Part shown: positions 51,978 through 60,814 of the stretch, piece by piece
Position numbering within the stretch: position 1 is the stretch's first letter
Layout: every line of letters starts with the position of its first letter
DNA from: WTKG01 sp963735005
GTDB lineage: Bacteria; Actinomycetota; Actinomycetes; Actinomycetales; Demequinaceae
Length of the DNA: 64,000 nt
Direction: 5' to 3'
Assembly: GCA_963735005.1 (NCBI GenBank)
Contig: CAVTJA010000005.1
Location: forward strand, 310,001 to 374,000
Program-made: the position numbers and the translations under genes
The notes under the pieces: generated by a model
Database searches by the model: none
What the model was told of the DNA's origin: nothing
Seen by the model: the letters and a program-made list of their open reading frames with translations, nothing else

Positions 51978-52499
51978 ATGCTCACGACTTTCGCCGTGAT
52001 CGGCGGCGTTGGACTACTGATCGCCCTCGTGTCGCTCGTGTTTGGCGAGGTGCTGGACGGGTTGTTCGAGGTGGACTTCGCGCCCGACGGCGCGATCAGC
52101 ACGTCGTCGCTTGCCGCGACGATGGCCGGGTTCGGCTTCGGCGGCGCCATCGCGATCACCGTCTTCCACGTTGACGTGACGTGGCTCGCCGTCGCGATCG
52201 CTGCCGCCGTCGGCGCGGCGTCGTGGCTGGTCTCCTTCGTGATGTACCGCCAGCTCAAGAAGGCGGGGGACCCCGATGGCGCGAGCGACATCTCGCAGCT
52301 TGAGGGCGCCACTGGCACGGTCATCACGGCGCCGTACAAGAAGGGCGCGCTCGGCGAGCTGTCCGTCCCGTTCAGGGGCCAGCCACTCAAAATCAATTTC
52401 CTGTGCGACGCCAACGTGAAGGTGGGGCAGGAGGTCGTGGTCACCAGCGTCCTCTCCGCGTCGCAGGTCAAGGTGAAGGTCAAGCGCGCCGCCAAGTAG
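51978..52499 (+). CDS. NfeD-like membrane protein
   Basis: 173 residues. Membrane helices at the start (LTTFAVIGGVGLLIALVSLVFG) and middle, and a C-terminal OB-like domain (GATGTVITAPYKKGALGELSV, then GQEVVVTSVLSASQVKVK) typical of NfeD/YuaF partners of flotillin. GGAAAGG precedes the ATG. 38 bases before the flotillin gene; the pair forms a membrane microdomain unit. Confidence 0.85.
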   Translation: MLTTFAVIGGVGLLIALVSLVFGEVLDGLFEVDFAPDGAISTSSLAATMAGFGFGGAIAITVFHVDVTWLAVAIAAAVGAASWLVSFVMYRQLKKAGDPDGASDISQLEGATGTVITAPYKKGALGELSVPFRGQPLKINFLCDANVKVGQEVVVTSVLSASQVKVKVKRAAK

Positions 52500-52537
52500 G
52501 CGGAACACTCCTCAGTTACGAAGGGATCCTCAGACTT

Positions 52538-53977
52538 ATGTTCGACTCTGGACTGATTTACATCGTTCTCGCGGTCATCTCCGCGATCGTGGTGGTTGGC
52601 GTCCTGCTTGGGCGCTACAAGGTGTCGTCGCCGTCCGAGGCGTTTGTCGTCTCGGGTTCCCGCAGCGCAGCTGCTGGCATCAAGACGTCGTCTCGCGTGG
52701 TGCTTGGTGGTGGCGGCGTTTTCGTGGTGCCATTCGTCCAGCACCTCTACCGCATCTCGCTTGAGCAGAAGCAGATCTCGTTCAGCGTGGACAGCGCCGT
52801 GTCCGAGAACAACATCCTGGTGAACCTCACGGGCGTGGCAAGCATCAAGATCGGTGGCGATGAGGGCTCGGTGCGCGCCGCCGCCCAGCGCTTCCTCGGC
52901 CAGCAGAACCGGATCGACGAATACACCAAAGAGGTGCTCGAGGGTTCGTTGCGCGCCATCGTGGGCTCGATGTCCGTTGACGCGATCAACCGGGAACGCG
53001 CCAAGTTCGCGTCGGAGGTCGCCGAGGTCGCCGCGAGCGACCTGAGCCAGCAGGGCCTGCTCATCGACACGCTGCAAATCAAGAACGTCACCACAGACTC
53101 CGGGTACATCGAGGACCTCGGACGCCCCGAAGCCGCCAAGGTGCGCCAGGAAGCAGAGGTTGCGGAAGCCCGCGCGCGCCAGACAGCGCAGGAGGCTGCC
53201 GCGAGTGCGGAAGTTGCCATCGCCGTCGCTAACCGCGAGCTCGAGCTCAAGAACGCCGAGATCAAGGAGGTCACGGACGCCGCAAACGCCAAGGCAAACG
53301 CCGCTGGACCTATTGCCGAGGCCACTCAGCGCCAGCTCATCCTCGACCAGGAGCGCGTCGCCGCGCAGAAGAAGGCCGAGGTCGTTGAGAAGGAGCTTGA
53401 GTCGTCCGTGCGCAAGCCGGCAGACGCGCGCGCCTATGACGTCCGCGTGACCGCCGACGCAGCCCGCGAGGCCCAGATCGCTGCCGCGACCGCCAACGCC
53501 GAAACCGTGCGTCTCAGCGGTGAAGCGGACGGCTCCGCCATCCGCGCCCGCGGTGACGCCGAGGCTGCGGCCATCAAGGCTCGTTCCGACGCATACCGCG
53601 ACTACCCGCAGGCAGGTGTGCTCGACATTGCGCTCGAGGGTCTGCCTGCGGTCATGGCCGAGGCTGCAAAGCCGCTGAGTGCGATCGACACGCTCACTGT
53701 GGTGTCCACGGACGGCATGAACAAGCTCACCAAGGACACCGCGGCGCTGCTGTCGCAGACGACAACCACGATCAAGGACATGACCGGCATCGACATCGCG
53801 GGCATGCTCGCTGGCGCCGCCGGCGGGGTCGCGGGCGCGCTGGCGACCGGTACCGGCGCTCGCCCGGCAGCGGCGACGACCGCGGAGCCCGCCCGCGCCG
53901 CACGGCCGGCGAAGAAGGCCAAGGTGCGGCCGACCGTGGACCCGGGCGACAGTGACGATGTGGGCACCAGCGACTAG
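52538..53977 (+). CDS. Flotillin/SPFH-domain protein
   Basis: 479 residues. N-terminal membrane helix (FDSGLIYIVLAVISAIVVVG), SPFH domain to about residue 200, long alpha-helical coiled-coil with heptad Ala/Glu repeats (EVAEARARQTAQEAAASAE), and a C-terminal Ala/Lys-rich tail. Organises membrane microdomains and protein complexes, YuaG/FloT-like. Transcribed with the NfeD-like gene. ATG after GAAGGGATCC. Confidence 0.9.
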   Translation: MFDSGLIYIVLAVISAIVVVGVLLGRYKVSSPSEAFVVSGSRSAAAGIKTSSRVVLGGGGVFVVPFVQHLYRISLEQKQISFSVDSAVSENNILVNLTGVASIKIGGDEGSVRAAAQRFLGQQNRIDEYTKEVLEGSLRAIVGSMSVDAINRERAKFASEVAEVAASDLSQQGLLIDTLQIKNVTTDSGYIEDLGRPEAAKVRQEAEVAEARARQTAQEAAASAEVAIAVANRELELKNAEIKEVTDAANAKANAAGPIAEATQRQLILDQERVAAQKKAEVVEKELESSVRKPADARAYDVRVTADAAREAQIAAATANAETVRLSGEADGSAIRARGDAEAAAIKARSDAYRDYPQAGVLDIALEGLPAVMAEAAKPLSAIDTLTVVSTDGMNKLTKDTAALLSQTTTTIKDMTGIDIAGMLAGAAGGVAGALATGTGARPAAATTAEPARAARPAKKAKVRPTVDPGDSDDVGTSD

Positions 53978-54019
53978 CGCCGTCTCTTGTGCCGCCGCGC
54001 CCTACGGGGCGTGGCGCGC

Positions 54020-54328
54020 GTGAGCGAGTCGTGGACCTTCAGCGCCGACGTGTGGCTCTGGGAGGCGAAGACGGAGGCGTGGCACTTCGTCACCCTGCCG
54101 CGAGACGTCGCGGACGAGATCGAGTTTCGCTACCAAGGTCCCAAACGCGGCTTCGGCGCCGTGAAGGTGCGCGCCCAGATCGGCGACACCACGTGGGACA
54201 CGTCGATCTTCCCGTCAAAAGATTCCGAGTCGTACATCCTGCCGCTCAAGAAGAAGGTGCGCGACGCTGAAGGCGTCGTGCCGGGCGGGCGCGTCGAAGT
54301 CGAGCTCGAGCTGATCGAGGTCGGTTAG
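54020..54328 (+). CDS. DUF1905 family protein
   Basis: 102 residues, small beta-rich protein: SFSADVWLWEAKTEAWHFVTLPRDVADEI is the DUF1905 signature pattern, then KDSESYILPLKKKVRDAEGV. Role unknown. Several GTGs occur near the start; I took the last because it leaves the canonical family N-terminus. No ribosome binding site seen. Confidence 0.75.
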   Translation: MSESWTFSADVWLWEAKTEAWHFVTLPRDVADEIEFRYQGPKRGFGAVKVRAQIGDTTWDTSIFPSKDSESYILPLKKKVRDAEGVVPGGRVEVELELIEVG

Positions 54329-54452
54329 CGCACTGCCGTGAGCCCGCACCCCAGGCGGGCGGGCGAGCCACGTAGTACATTTGGCGCGGCGCTCGGCCTT
54401 TGGCGGGACGCGCGCCACGACTACGTGCCAATTCCTCTGAGGGGTGCCCACA

Positions 54453-55388
54453 GTGATTGCCTGGCTCAAGACTCGGACGGGCCGCGCGGTCGCGGCTTCC
54501 GCAGTCGTCGCACTCGTCGCCGTCGTAGCGATCGTCGCAATTAGCAGCTACGGGGCGCAAAGTCGCGGCACTGAGGCCGCGCCGCTCGTGCTAGTCCCAG
54601 ACCTCGCGGGCCAAACGGATTCCAGCGCCACCGCGGCCGGCGAGGCGCTTGGGTTCGTCATTGAGATCGTGCGCGACGCCGACGCTGACGTGCCGGCTGG
54701 CACCGTCATTGGCACTGAGCCCGCAGGCGCCGCCGAACTTTCAGCGGGCTCGCCGCTCGTGATTCACGTGTCCGACGGCCCGCCACTAGTGGCGGTGCCG
54801 GACGTCGTCGAGATGACGGAGGAGGATGCCACAGTCGCGCTTGCGGCCGTGACCCTCGCCGCACCCACCGTGTCACAGGACTACTCGGACGATGTCGCGG
54901 AGGGTCTGATCATCAGCCAGGAACCCGAGGCGGGAACGCTGGTCGCCGAGGGCTCAACCGTGGCCGCGGTGGTCTCGCTGGGTCCGTCGAAGGTGAAGGT
55001 GCCGAAGGTCGTCGGACTTGGCAAGGGCAAGGCCAAGAAGAAGCTCGAGGCGGCCGGATTCACCGTGGCGATCAAGTCCGAGTACAGCGTGACGGTGTCC
55101 TCTGGTGTGGTCACACGTCAGGACCCCAAGAAGGGGCACCTCGCGAATACCGGCGGCAAGGTGACCATCTATGTCTCGAAGGGCCAGAACACCGCGCTGC
55201 TCCGGTCGTGGGAACAGAAGTTCCTCGGGATGATCTTCACAGACGCCAAGAAACTCGGCGAAAAGAGCCACATCACCGTGGTCAACGGCCACTTGGTTGA
55301 CGGCATGCCAACGCCGACAACTTACAAAATCAAGTGGGCAAGGTGCGGCTTTCACGCCGATGGCTCGATCTTGTGCGGTGTACAGTGA
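54453..55388 (+). CDS. Membrane-anchored PASTA-repeat protein 2
   Basis: 311 residues. Membrane helix (AVAASAVVALVAVVAIVAISS), then PASTA repeats: VPDLAGQTDSSATAAGEALGF, VPDVVEMTEEDATVALAAVTL, VPKVVGLGKGKAKKKLEAAGF. A terminal region (two Cys, FHADGSILC) resembles that of PASTA protein 1. I chose GTG 54453 because GAGGGG lies 8 bases before it. Again no kinase. It may bind the cell wall. Confidence 0.8.
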   Translation: MIAWLKTRTGRAVAASAVVALVAVVAIVAISSYGAQSRGTEAAPLVLVPDLAGQTDSSATAAGEALGFVIEIVRDADADVPAGTVIGTEPAGAAELSAGSPLVIHVSDGPPLVAVPDVVEMTEEDATVALAAVTLAAPTVSQDYSDDVAEGLIISQEPEAGTLVAEGSTVAAVVSLGPSKVKVPKVVGLGKGKAKKKLEAAGFTVAIKSEYSVTVSSGVVTRQDPKKGHLANTGGKVTIYVSKGQNTALLRSWEQKFLGMIFTDAKKLGEKSHITVVNGHLVDGMPTPTTYKIKWARCGFHADGSILCGVQ

Positions 55389-55401
55389 CGCGCGCCGCGT
55401 A

Positions 55402-55959
55402 CTAGCGCGCGGCGAGCCGCGCCGCGGCCTCGGCGGCAGCGTCTTCCAGCACCTTGTCGACGGTCACCGAGTACAGCAGCGAATCGACTAGTTCGCCGCG
55501 CACCGTGCGGTCACCCACGATGCGCTTCACGTAGTGCATGCCGAGCTTCTCCATCACGCGTGCGCTCTTGCGGTTCTCGGGCCGGCAGCGCGCCTCGATG
55601 CTCTGGACGCCGTCCATGGCGGCGACGTCCCTGATGAGCGCCCCGGCGGCCTCGGTCGCGTACCCAAGCCCCCACTTGTCCTGACGCAACACCCATCCAA
55701 TTTCCCAGCGGCCGGGGCCGACTTGCCGCGCGCCTACGCCGCCGATGAGCTCGCCCGTCTCGCGTTCGATAATGGCGAGGTCGCGCTCCGGACGGCCCGA
55801 GGTGGTCGCGGTGGACAAGAAGTCGAGGGTCTCGTCCCACGTGTTGGGGCCCCAGTCCATGAACTTGATGACCTCCGGATTCGCGCCGTACGCGTGCACG
55901 GCGGCGGCGTCCCCGATCACGAAGGGACGGATCTCGATGCGGGGCGTCGTCAAACTCAT
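55402..55959 (-). CDS. GNAT acetyltransferase (RimJ/RimL-like)
   Basis: 185 residues. LTTPRIEIRPFVIGDAAAVHAYGANP is the classic RimJ/L opening; then GRWEIGWVLRQDKWGLGYATEA (acetyl-CoA binding) and CRPENRKSARVMEKLGM. Probably N-terminal or small-molecule acetyltransferase. ATG overlaps the NAD(P)H-hydrate dehydratase stop by 4 bases. Confidence 0.88.
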   Translation of the reverse strand: MSLTTPRIEIRPFVIGDAAAVHAYGANPEVIKFMDWGPNTWDETLDFLSTATTSGRPERDLAIIERETGELIGGVGARQVGPGRWEIGWVLRQDKWGLGYATEAAGALIRDVAAMDGVQSIEARCRPENRKSARVMEKLGMHYVKRIVGDRTVRGELVDSLLYSVTVDKVLEDAAAEAAARLAAR

Positions 55960-56807
55960 GTCGCTGATCTTAGGAGGTCGGCGATAGCTCGGGGAAGTGC
56001 ACTCGCCACATCGAGTGCAGCAATGGGCCCACCGCCCGACGCGGCGTCGGCGGCGCGCGCGTGCATGAACGCGGCGCACACTGCGGCGTCACGCGGGTCA
56101 AGCCCTGCCGCGAGCAGCGCGCCGGCGATCCCCGCGAGCACGTCTCCGCTGCCCGCCGTTGCTAGCCACGGCACGGCGGTCGGGAGCACCGACGTTGCGG
56201 CGCCGGGGGAGGCGACCAAGGTCTCGGACCCCTTGAGCAAGACGGTCGCACCCGTCTCGTCGGACAAGCGCTCGGCGGACGCAAGCCGGGAGGCCTCGAC
56301 GTCTGCACGGGTGGTGGGGTGGCCAAGTTGCGTGAGCGCCTGGGCGAGTTCGCCGGCGTGGGGCGTGAGCAGCAGGTGGTCCGTCTTGTCGCCCGACGAG
56401 CCGGCGAAGTCCTCCGCGAATTTCACGATCGCCCCCGCGTCAATCACGGCTGGGTCGCCGGACTCCCACACGAGCTCGCAAGCGCGGTCCTGAAGGGCGT
56501 CCTCTGTGACGCCGGGGCCGAGGATCCACGCGACCGCGCGGGGGAGTGCGTCGCCCGCCTCCTGGCACACCACCTCGGGACGATGCGCGAGCACGGCGGC
56601 CTGGGCGACGGGGGGCCCTAAGTAGCGCACCAGCCCCGCGCCAGCGCGCACGGCACCGGAGCACGCAAGCACGGCGGCGCCCGGGTACGCGGCGCTGCCC
56701 GCGACGATACCCAGCACGCCGCGCGAGTACTTGTCGTCCGCGGCGCGCGGCACGGGCCACAGTCGCGCGACCTCCGCGGCGTGGACCTCGTGCGTGTTGC
56801 CGGTCAT
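55956..56807 (-). CDS. nnrD: ADP-dependent NAD(P)H-hydrate dehydratase
   Basis: 283 residues. YjeF C-domain (ribokinase-like) with LGIVAGSAAYPGAAVLACSGAVRAGAGLV and the nucleotide-binding end PWLATAGSGDVLAGIAGALLA. Uses ADP to dehydrate S-NAD(P)HX, repairing damaged cofactors. It works with the epimerase at 35655-36374, here in a different locus. Precedes the GNAT in an operon. Confidence 0.92.
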   Translation of the reverse strand: MTGNTHEVHAAEVARLWPVPRAADDKYSRGVLGIVAGSAAYPGAAVLACSGAVRAGAGLVRYLGPPVAQAAVLAHRPEVVCQEAGDALPRAVAWILGPGVTEDALQDRACELVWESGDPAVIDAGAIVKFAEDFAGSSGDKTDHLLLTPHAGELAQALTQLGHPTTRADVEASRLASAERLSDETGATVLLKGSETLVASPGAATSVLPTAVPWLATAGSGDVLAGIAGALLAAGLDPRDAAVCAAFMHARAADAASGGGPIAALDVASALPRAIADLLRSAT

Positions 56808-56866
56808 GCCTCCAGCGTCCCACGGCGGCGCACGGCGCGCGAGCGCCGCCGTGAAATAATGCCGCC

Positions 56867-57409
56867 ATGGCCATGCGCGACATTCGAATCACCGGCGACC
56901 CCGTGCTCCGCACCCCCTGCGATCCGATCACCGCGATCGACGACCGCGTCCGCACGCTTGTGGCAGACCTGCTCGAGACCGTGGACCACGATGGCCGGGC
57001 TGGCCTTGCGGCGAACCAGATTGGGGTGAGCCTGCGCGCGTTCTCGTGGAACATCCACGGTGACATCGGCTACGTGCTCAACCCGGTCATCGTCGAGGTG
57101 TCCGACGAGCAACAAGAGACCGCCGAGGAAGGCTGCCTGAGCGTTCCCGGCCTCTGGTACCCCTGCGACCGGCCCGCGTACGCGAAGGCTGTCGGCACGG
57201 ATCTTGACGGCAACGAGGTGGTGGTCGAGGGCGAGGAGATCTGGGCGCGGCTCGTCAACCACGAGGTAGACCACCTCGACGGCAAGCTGTTCCTCGACCG
57301 CCTCACCGCGGACGTCCGCAAGCGCGCGCTACGCGAAATGCGGGCCGCGATCGAGCGCGATTGGGCGCCCGACCCGGACGCCGAAGGCGACGCCGAGGAC
57401 GACGAGTAG
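56867..57409 (+). CDS. def: Peptide deformylase
   Basis: 180 residues. Three active-site motifs: GLAANQIGV, EEGCLSVPG (Cys metal ligand) and HEVDHLDGKLF (both His ligands). Removes formyl groups from nascent proteins. AATAAT lies exactly six bases before the ATG, so the mRNA is probably leaderless. Divergent from the dehydratase. Confidence 0.96.
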   Translation: MAMRDIRITGDPVLRTPCDPITAIDDRVRTLVADLLETVDHDGRAGLAANQIGVSLRAFSWNIHGDIGYVLNPVIVEVSDEQQETAEEGCLSVPGLWYPCDRPAYAKAVGTDLDGNEVVVEGEEIWARLVNHEVDHLDGKLFLDRLTADVRKRALREMRAAIERDWAPDPDAEGDAEDDE

Positions 57410-57576
57410 CCCGCCTCCGCCCGACACGCAAGGCCGGCCAGGGCGTCGGCGCTGGTAAATCACAGCGATGTGATGCACCATAGGAGGGCACGACAACCGC
57501 ATATTGCCGCATGGCGCATTGCCCGGATTCTGATCAGGTCGTTGGGGAAGACGAACCTCGTCAGAAAGGAAGGGTC

Positions 57577-58074
57577 ATGGCAGCCATTACTCGCGGTGTG
57601 CTTTTCGTGCATTCGGCCACGCGTGCCATGTGCCCCCACATCGAGTGGGCGGCGGGCAACGCGCTTGGCAAGTCCGTGTCGCTCGAGTGGAGCGAACAAT
57701 CCGCAGGGCCTGGTTTGCTGCGCGCCGAGATGGCGTGGCAGGGGACGCAGGGCACTGGCGCGCGCCTGGCGTCCGCACTGCGCGGCTGGGAACACGTGCG
57801 CTACGAGGTGACCGAGGACCCGTCCTACGGCTGCGACGGCGGGCGCTGGTCGCACACGCCCGGCCTGGGGATCTTCCACGCCGTCACCGACGTCCACGGC
57901 AACATCGTGGTGCCCGAAGACCGCATCCGGACCGCCATCGAGTCTGGCGGCAACGCGGCGGACCTCAAGCGCGCCATGGACCTCGCGCTTGGCACCGCGT
58001 GGGACGAGGAGCTCGAGCCGTTCCGTTACGCGGGCACCGGCGCCCCCGTGCGGTGGCTTCACCGCGTGGGGTAG
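57577..58074 (+). CDS. DUF3145 family protein
   Basis: 165 residues from the ATG with AAAGGAAGGG in front; an upstream in-frame GTG-type start is not supported. MAAITRGVLFVHSATRAMCPHIEWAAGNALG is the strong DUF3145 opening. Widespread in actinobacteria, role unknown. In other genomes it lies near fab genes, as it does here (1.2 kb). Confidence 0.88.
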   Translation: MAAITRGVLFVHSATRAMCPHIEWAAGNALGKSVSLEWSEQSAGPGLLRAEMAWQGTQGTGARLASALRGWEHVRYEVTEDPSYGCDGGRWSHTPGLGIFHAVTDVHGNIVVPEDRIRTAIESGGNAADLKRAMDLALGTAWDEELEPFRYAGTGAPVRWLHRVG

Positions 58075-58120
58075 CGCCAACACTCAGGATGTTCTCAGCC
58101 GGCTCCCAGGAATGGCCGGT

Positions 58121-58126
58121 TAGGTT
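58121..58126 (+). promoter_or_regulatory. Leaderless -10 for esterase
   Basis: TAGGTT exactly six bases before the ATG at 58133. Confidence 0.45.
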
Positions 58127-58132
58127 GGCGGC

Positions 58133-59236
58133 ATGAAGCTCACCGTCTCCGCCGTCGCGATCAGCGTCGCCGCACTGTCGCTGTCCGCGTGCGGCGCGCT
58201 CCGCGACCGCCACCAGGAACCCGAGCCGACTGCGCCGGCGCCCCTCCCGTCGGCCACCCTCAGCGCAGACGCCGCTTGGTCGCCATCTGCGACGCCGTGT
58301 ACCGGCCCTGGCGGGCACGAGGACGGCTGCGCGGTGCCCGGCTACGGTGATCGGCCCTTTGACGTCTACGTGCCGTCCTTGTACGACCCAGGGGGCGACG
58401 CCCTGCCGGTGGTCGTGTTCCTCCACGGCGGCGGCGGCAACTCGATCCAGACGCAAGCAACGACGTGTCATGGCGGCGACCTCAACGACCCCTCATGTCT
58501 CCACAGCCTTGGCGACCGCGAGGGGTTCCTGACGGTGTACCCCAACGGCACCTCGGCGCGACTCCTGCCTGACCTGCGCACGTGGAACGCGGGCGGCGGC
58601 GGGGACTACGCCTGCGCGTCCGGCTACGCGTGCGAGCTCGGGGTGGACGACGTCGCGTACATCGGCGCGGTGCTCGACGAGGTCGAGGCGGAGTTCCACG
58701 TGGACGCTTCGCGCGTCTACGTGATGGGCTTCTCGAACGGCGCGGCCATGACTCACCGGCTCGGGTGCGAGATGTCGGACCGCATCGCGGCGATCGCCCC
58801 CGTGTCCGGCTCCAACTCCTTCGCGACAGGCTCCGACTGCGCTCCCGGCCGCGCGGTGCCCGTGATCTACACGCACGGCACGGACGACCCGTGCTGGACG
58901 TACGAGACGTCGAATCAGGCATGCCTTGACAAGCAGCCTTTGCCGAAGCCGGGGGCCCGGTTCGGCGTGGACGCGTGGGTCGCCGCGGACGGCTGCGACC
59001 CCGGGGCGCTCGTAGGCAAGATGCCCAACACGGCGGCGGACAGAACGCTCACCGTGGTGGAGACCTACGTCGGCTGTGACGACGGCGCGGTCGTGAAGCA
59101 CCTCAGGGTTGAGGGCGGCGGCCACCTGTTCCCGGGCGGCAACGCGAAGACACTTGGCGGCGGATTCGGTGGCCACTCGCCCCAAGACTGGGGCGTCGAG
59201 GTGCTGTGGGACTTCCTGTCCGCCTACTCGCTCTAA
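58133..59236 (+). CDS. Exported esterase of PHB-depolymerase/LpqC type
   Basis: 367 residues. Lipoprotein signal with lipobox SLSAC (Cys20). Alpha/beta hydrolase: VVVFLHGGGGNS oxyanion loop, GFSNGAAM nucleophile Ser, HGTDDPC acid and the catalytic His near GGGHLFPGG. Many Cys suggest extracytoplasmic disulfides. Likely acts on esters of feruloyl or polyester type. The C-terminus overlaps fabF (convergent) by 4 bases. Confidence 0.82.
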   Translation: MKLTVSAVAISVAALSLSACGALRDRHQEPEPTAPAPLPSATLSADAAWSPSATPCTGPGGHEDGCAVPGYGDRPFDVYVPSLYDPGGDALPVVVFLHGGGGNSIQTQATTCHGGDLNDPSCLHSLGDREGFLTVYPNGTSARLLPDLRTWNAGGGGDYACASGYACELGVDDVAYIGAVLDEVEAEFHVDASRVYVMGFSNGAAMTHRLGCEMSDRIAAIAPVSGSNSFATGSDCAPGRAVPVIYTHGTDDPCWTYETSNQACLDKQPLPKPGARFGVDAWVAADGCDPGALVGKMPNTAADRTLTVVETYVGCDDGAVVKHLRVEGGGHLFPGGNAKTLGGGFGGHSPQDWGVEVLWDFLSAYSL

Positions 59237-60468
59237 GCGTTCGTGAACAGCAGGGCCACGTTGTGGCCGCCGAAACCGAACGAGTTGTTGATCGCGGCGA
59301 CGTCGCCGGACGGCATCTCGCGCGGCTTGTCGCGCACCAGGTCCACCTCAAGCTCCGGGTCGGGCTCGGTGACGTTGATCGTCGGGGGAGCCAGGCGGTC
59401 CTGCAGAGCCTTGATGGTGAAGACGGACTCCACGGCGCCCGCGCCGCCAAGCAAGTGGCCCGTCATGGACTTCGTGGCGCTCAGCAGCACATTGTCCGCC
59501 TGCGAGCCCAGGAGGCCGCGGATTGCCCGCGCCTCGATCATGTCGCCCACCACCGTAGATGTGGCGTGCGCGTTGACGTGCACGACGTCGGTGAGCGCCA
59601 GGCCGGCGCCCTCGATGGCGAACCTCATGGCGCGGGTCTGGCCCTCGCCGTTCGGCTCCGGTGCGGCGATGTGGTGTGCGTCGGAGGACATGCCCACGCC
59701 AGACAGGTACGCGTAGATCTTGGCTCCGCGCGCCTTCGCGTGCTCCTCGGATTCAAGGACGATGATGCCGGAGCCCTCGCCCATCACGAACCCGTCACGC
59801 GTAACGTCGTAGGGGCGCGAGGCGCCTTGGGGGTCGTCGTTGCGCTTCGACAGCGCGGCCATGGCCGCGAAAGACGCGATGGTCACCGGGTGCGTTGCGG
59901 CCTCGGTGCCGCCAGCCACCACGATGTCGGCGCGGCCGTCCTGGATCATGCGGTAGGCAGTGCCGATCGCCTCGGCGCCAGAGGCGCAGGCGGACACGGG
60001 CGCGTGCGCGCCTGCCTTTGCGCCAACCTCGAGCTCGACGTAGGCCGCGGGCGAGTTTGGCATCAGCATGGGCACGGACATGGGCAGGACGCGCGCCGCG
60101 CCCTTGTCCCTGACGGTGTCCCACGCGGTGAGCAGCGTCCACACGCCGCCGATTCCGGACGACACCACCGCGCCAAGGCGCTCGGGGTCAACCTCGGGCG
60201 AGCCAGCGTCCGCCCAGGCCTCGCGAGTGGCGACGATCGCCATCTGCGCCGAGGGGTCCATCCGCTTCGTCTCAGGACGTGTCAGGACCTCCTCGGGCTT
60301 GACGGCCACCTGACCGGAGAAGTTGACCGGGAGGCCGTACTTTTCCGCCCAGTCATTGTCGAAGGTGCGCACGCCAGACTTGCCGGCAAGCGCGGCCTCC
60401 CAGGTCGTGGCGACGTCCCCGCCGAGCGGGGTGGTGGCGCCAAGGCCGGTGACAACGACGTTCGTCAT
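59233..60468 (-). CDS. fabF: Beta-ketoacyl-ACP synthase II
   Basis: 411 residues. Active-site Cys in VSACASGAEAIG, His in HATSTVVGDMIEA, and GFGGHNVALLF at the end. Condenses malonyl-ACP with the growing chain. Last of fabD-fabH-acpP-fabF. 34 bases after acpP. Confidence 0.96.
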   Translation of the reverse strand: MTNVVVTGLGATTPLGGDVATTWEAALAGKSGVRTFDNDWAEKYGLPVNFSGQVAVKPEEVLTRPETKRMDPSAQMAIVATREAWADAGSPEVDPERLGAVVSSGIGGVWTLLTAWDTVRDKGAARVLPMSVPMLMPNSPAAYVELEVGAKAGAHAPVSACASGAEAIGTAYRMIQDGRADIVVAGGTEAATHPVTIASFAAMAALSKRNDDPQGASRPYDVTRDGFVMGEGSGIIVLESEEHAKARGAKIYAYLSGVGMSSDAHHIAAPEPNGEGQTRAMRFAIEGAGLALTDVVHVNAHATSTVVGDMIEARAIRGLLGSQADNVLLSATKSMTGHLLGGAGAVESVFTIKALQDRLAPPTINVTEPDPELEVDLVRDKPREMPSGDVAAINNSFGFGGHNVALLFTNA

Positions 60469-60502
60469 ATCTTCTCCGTGGGTCAGGTTGGTCTTGTTGC
60501 GC

Positions 60503-60751
60503 TTAGGACTGTGCGCCGGTGATGTAGGAAACCGCGTCCTTCACGGTGACCAGGTTCTTGACGTCCTCATCGGGGATGCGCACGTCGAACTTCTCTTCTG
60601 CCAGCGTGACGATCGTCATCATCGACAGCGAGTCAATGTCGAGGTCGTCCGTAAAGGACTTGTCGCCAACGACGTCCGCGGCGTCAAGGCCGGTCTCTTC
60701 GGCGACGATTTCTGCGAGGCCCTCAAGAATCTCGTTCTCGGACAGTGCCAT
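60503..60751 (-). CDS. acpP: Acyl carrier protein
   Basis: 82 residues. Phosphopantetheine site DIDSLSM with Ser41. Acidic, four-helix ACP. Carries the growing acyl chain for FabH and FabF. ATG after GGAGAAAAACCCC-type leader (GGAG 10 bases upstream). Confidence 0.96.
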   Translation of the reverse strand: MALSENEILEGLAEIVAEETGLDAADVVGDKSFTDDLDIDSLSMMTIVTLAEEKFDVRIPDEDVKNLVTVKDAVSYITGAQS

Positions 60752-60814
60752 GGGGTTTTTCTCCTTGGTTTGGTGATGCGGAAGCATCGCGTTCTTCTTT
60801 AGAACATCTCTAGG

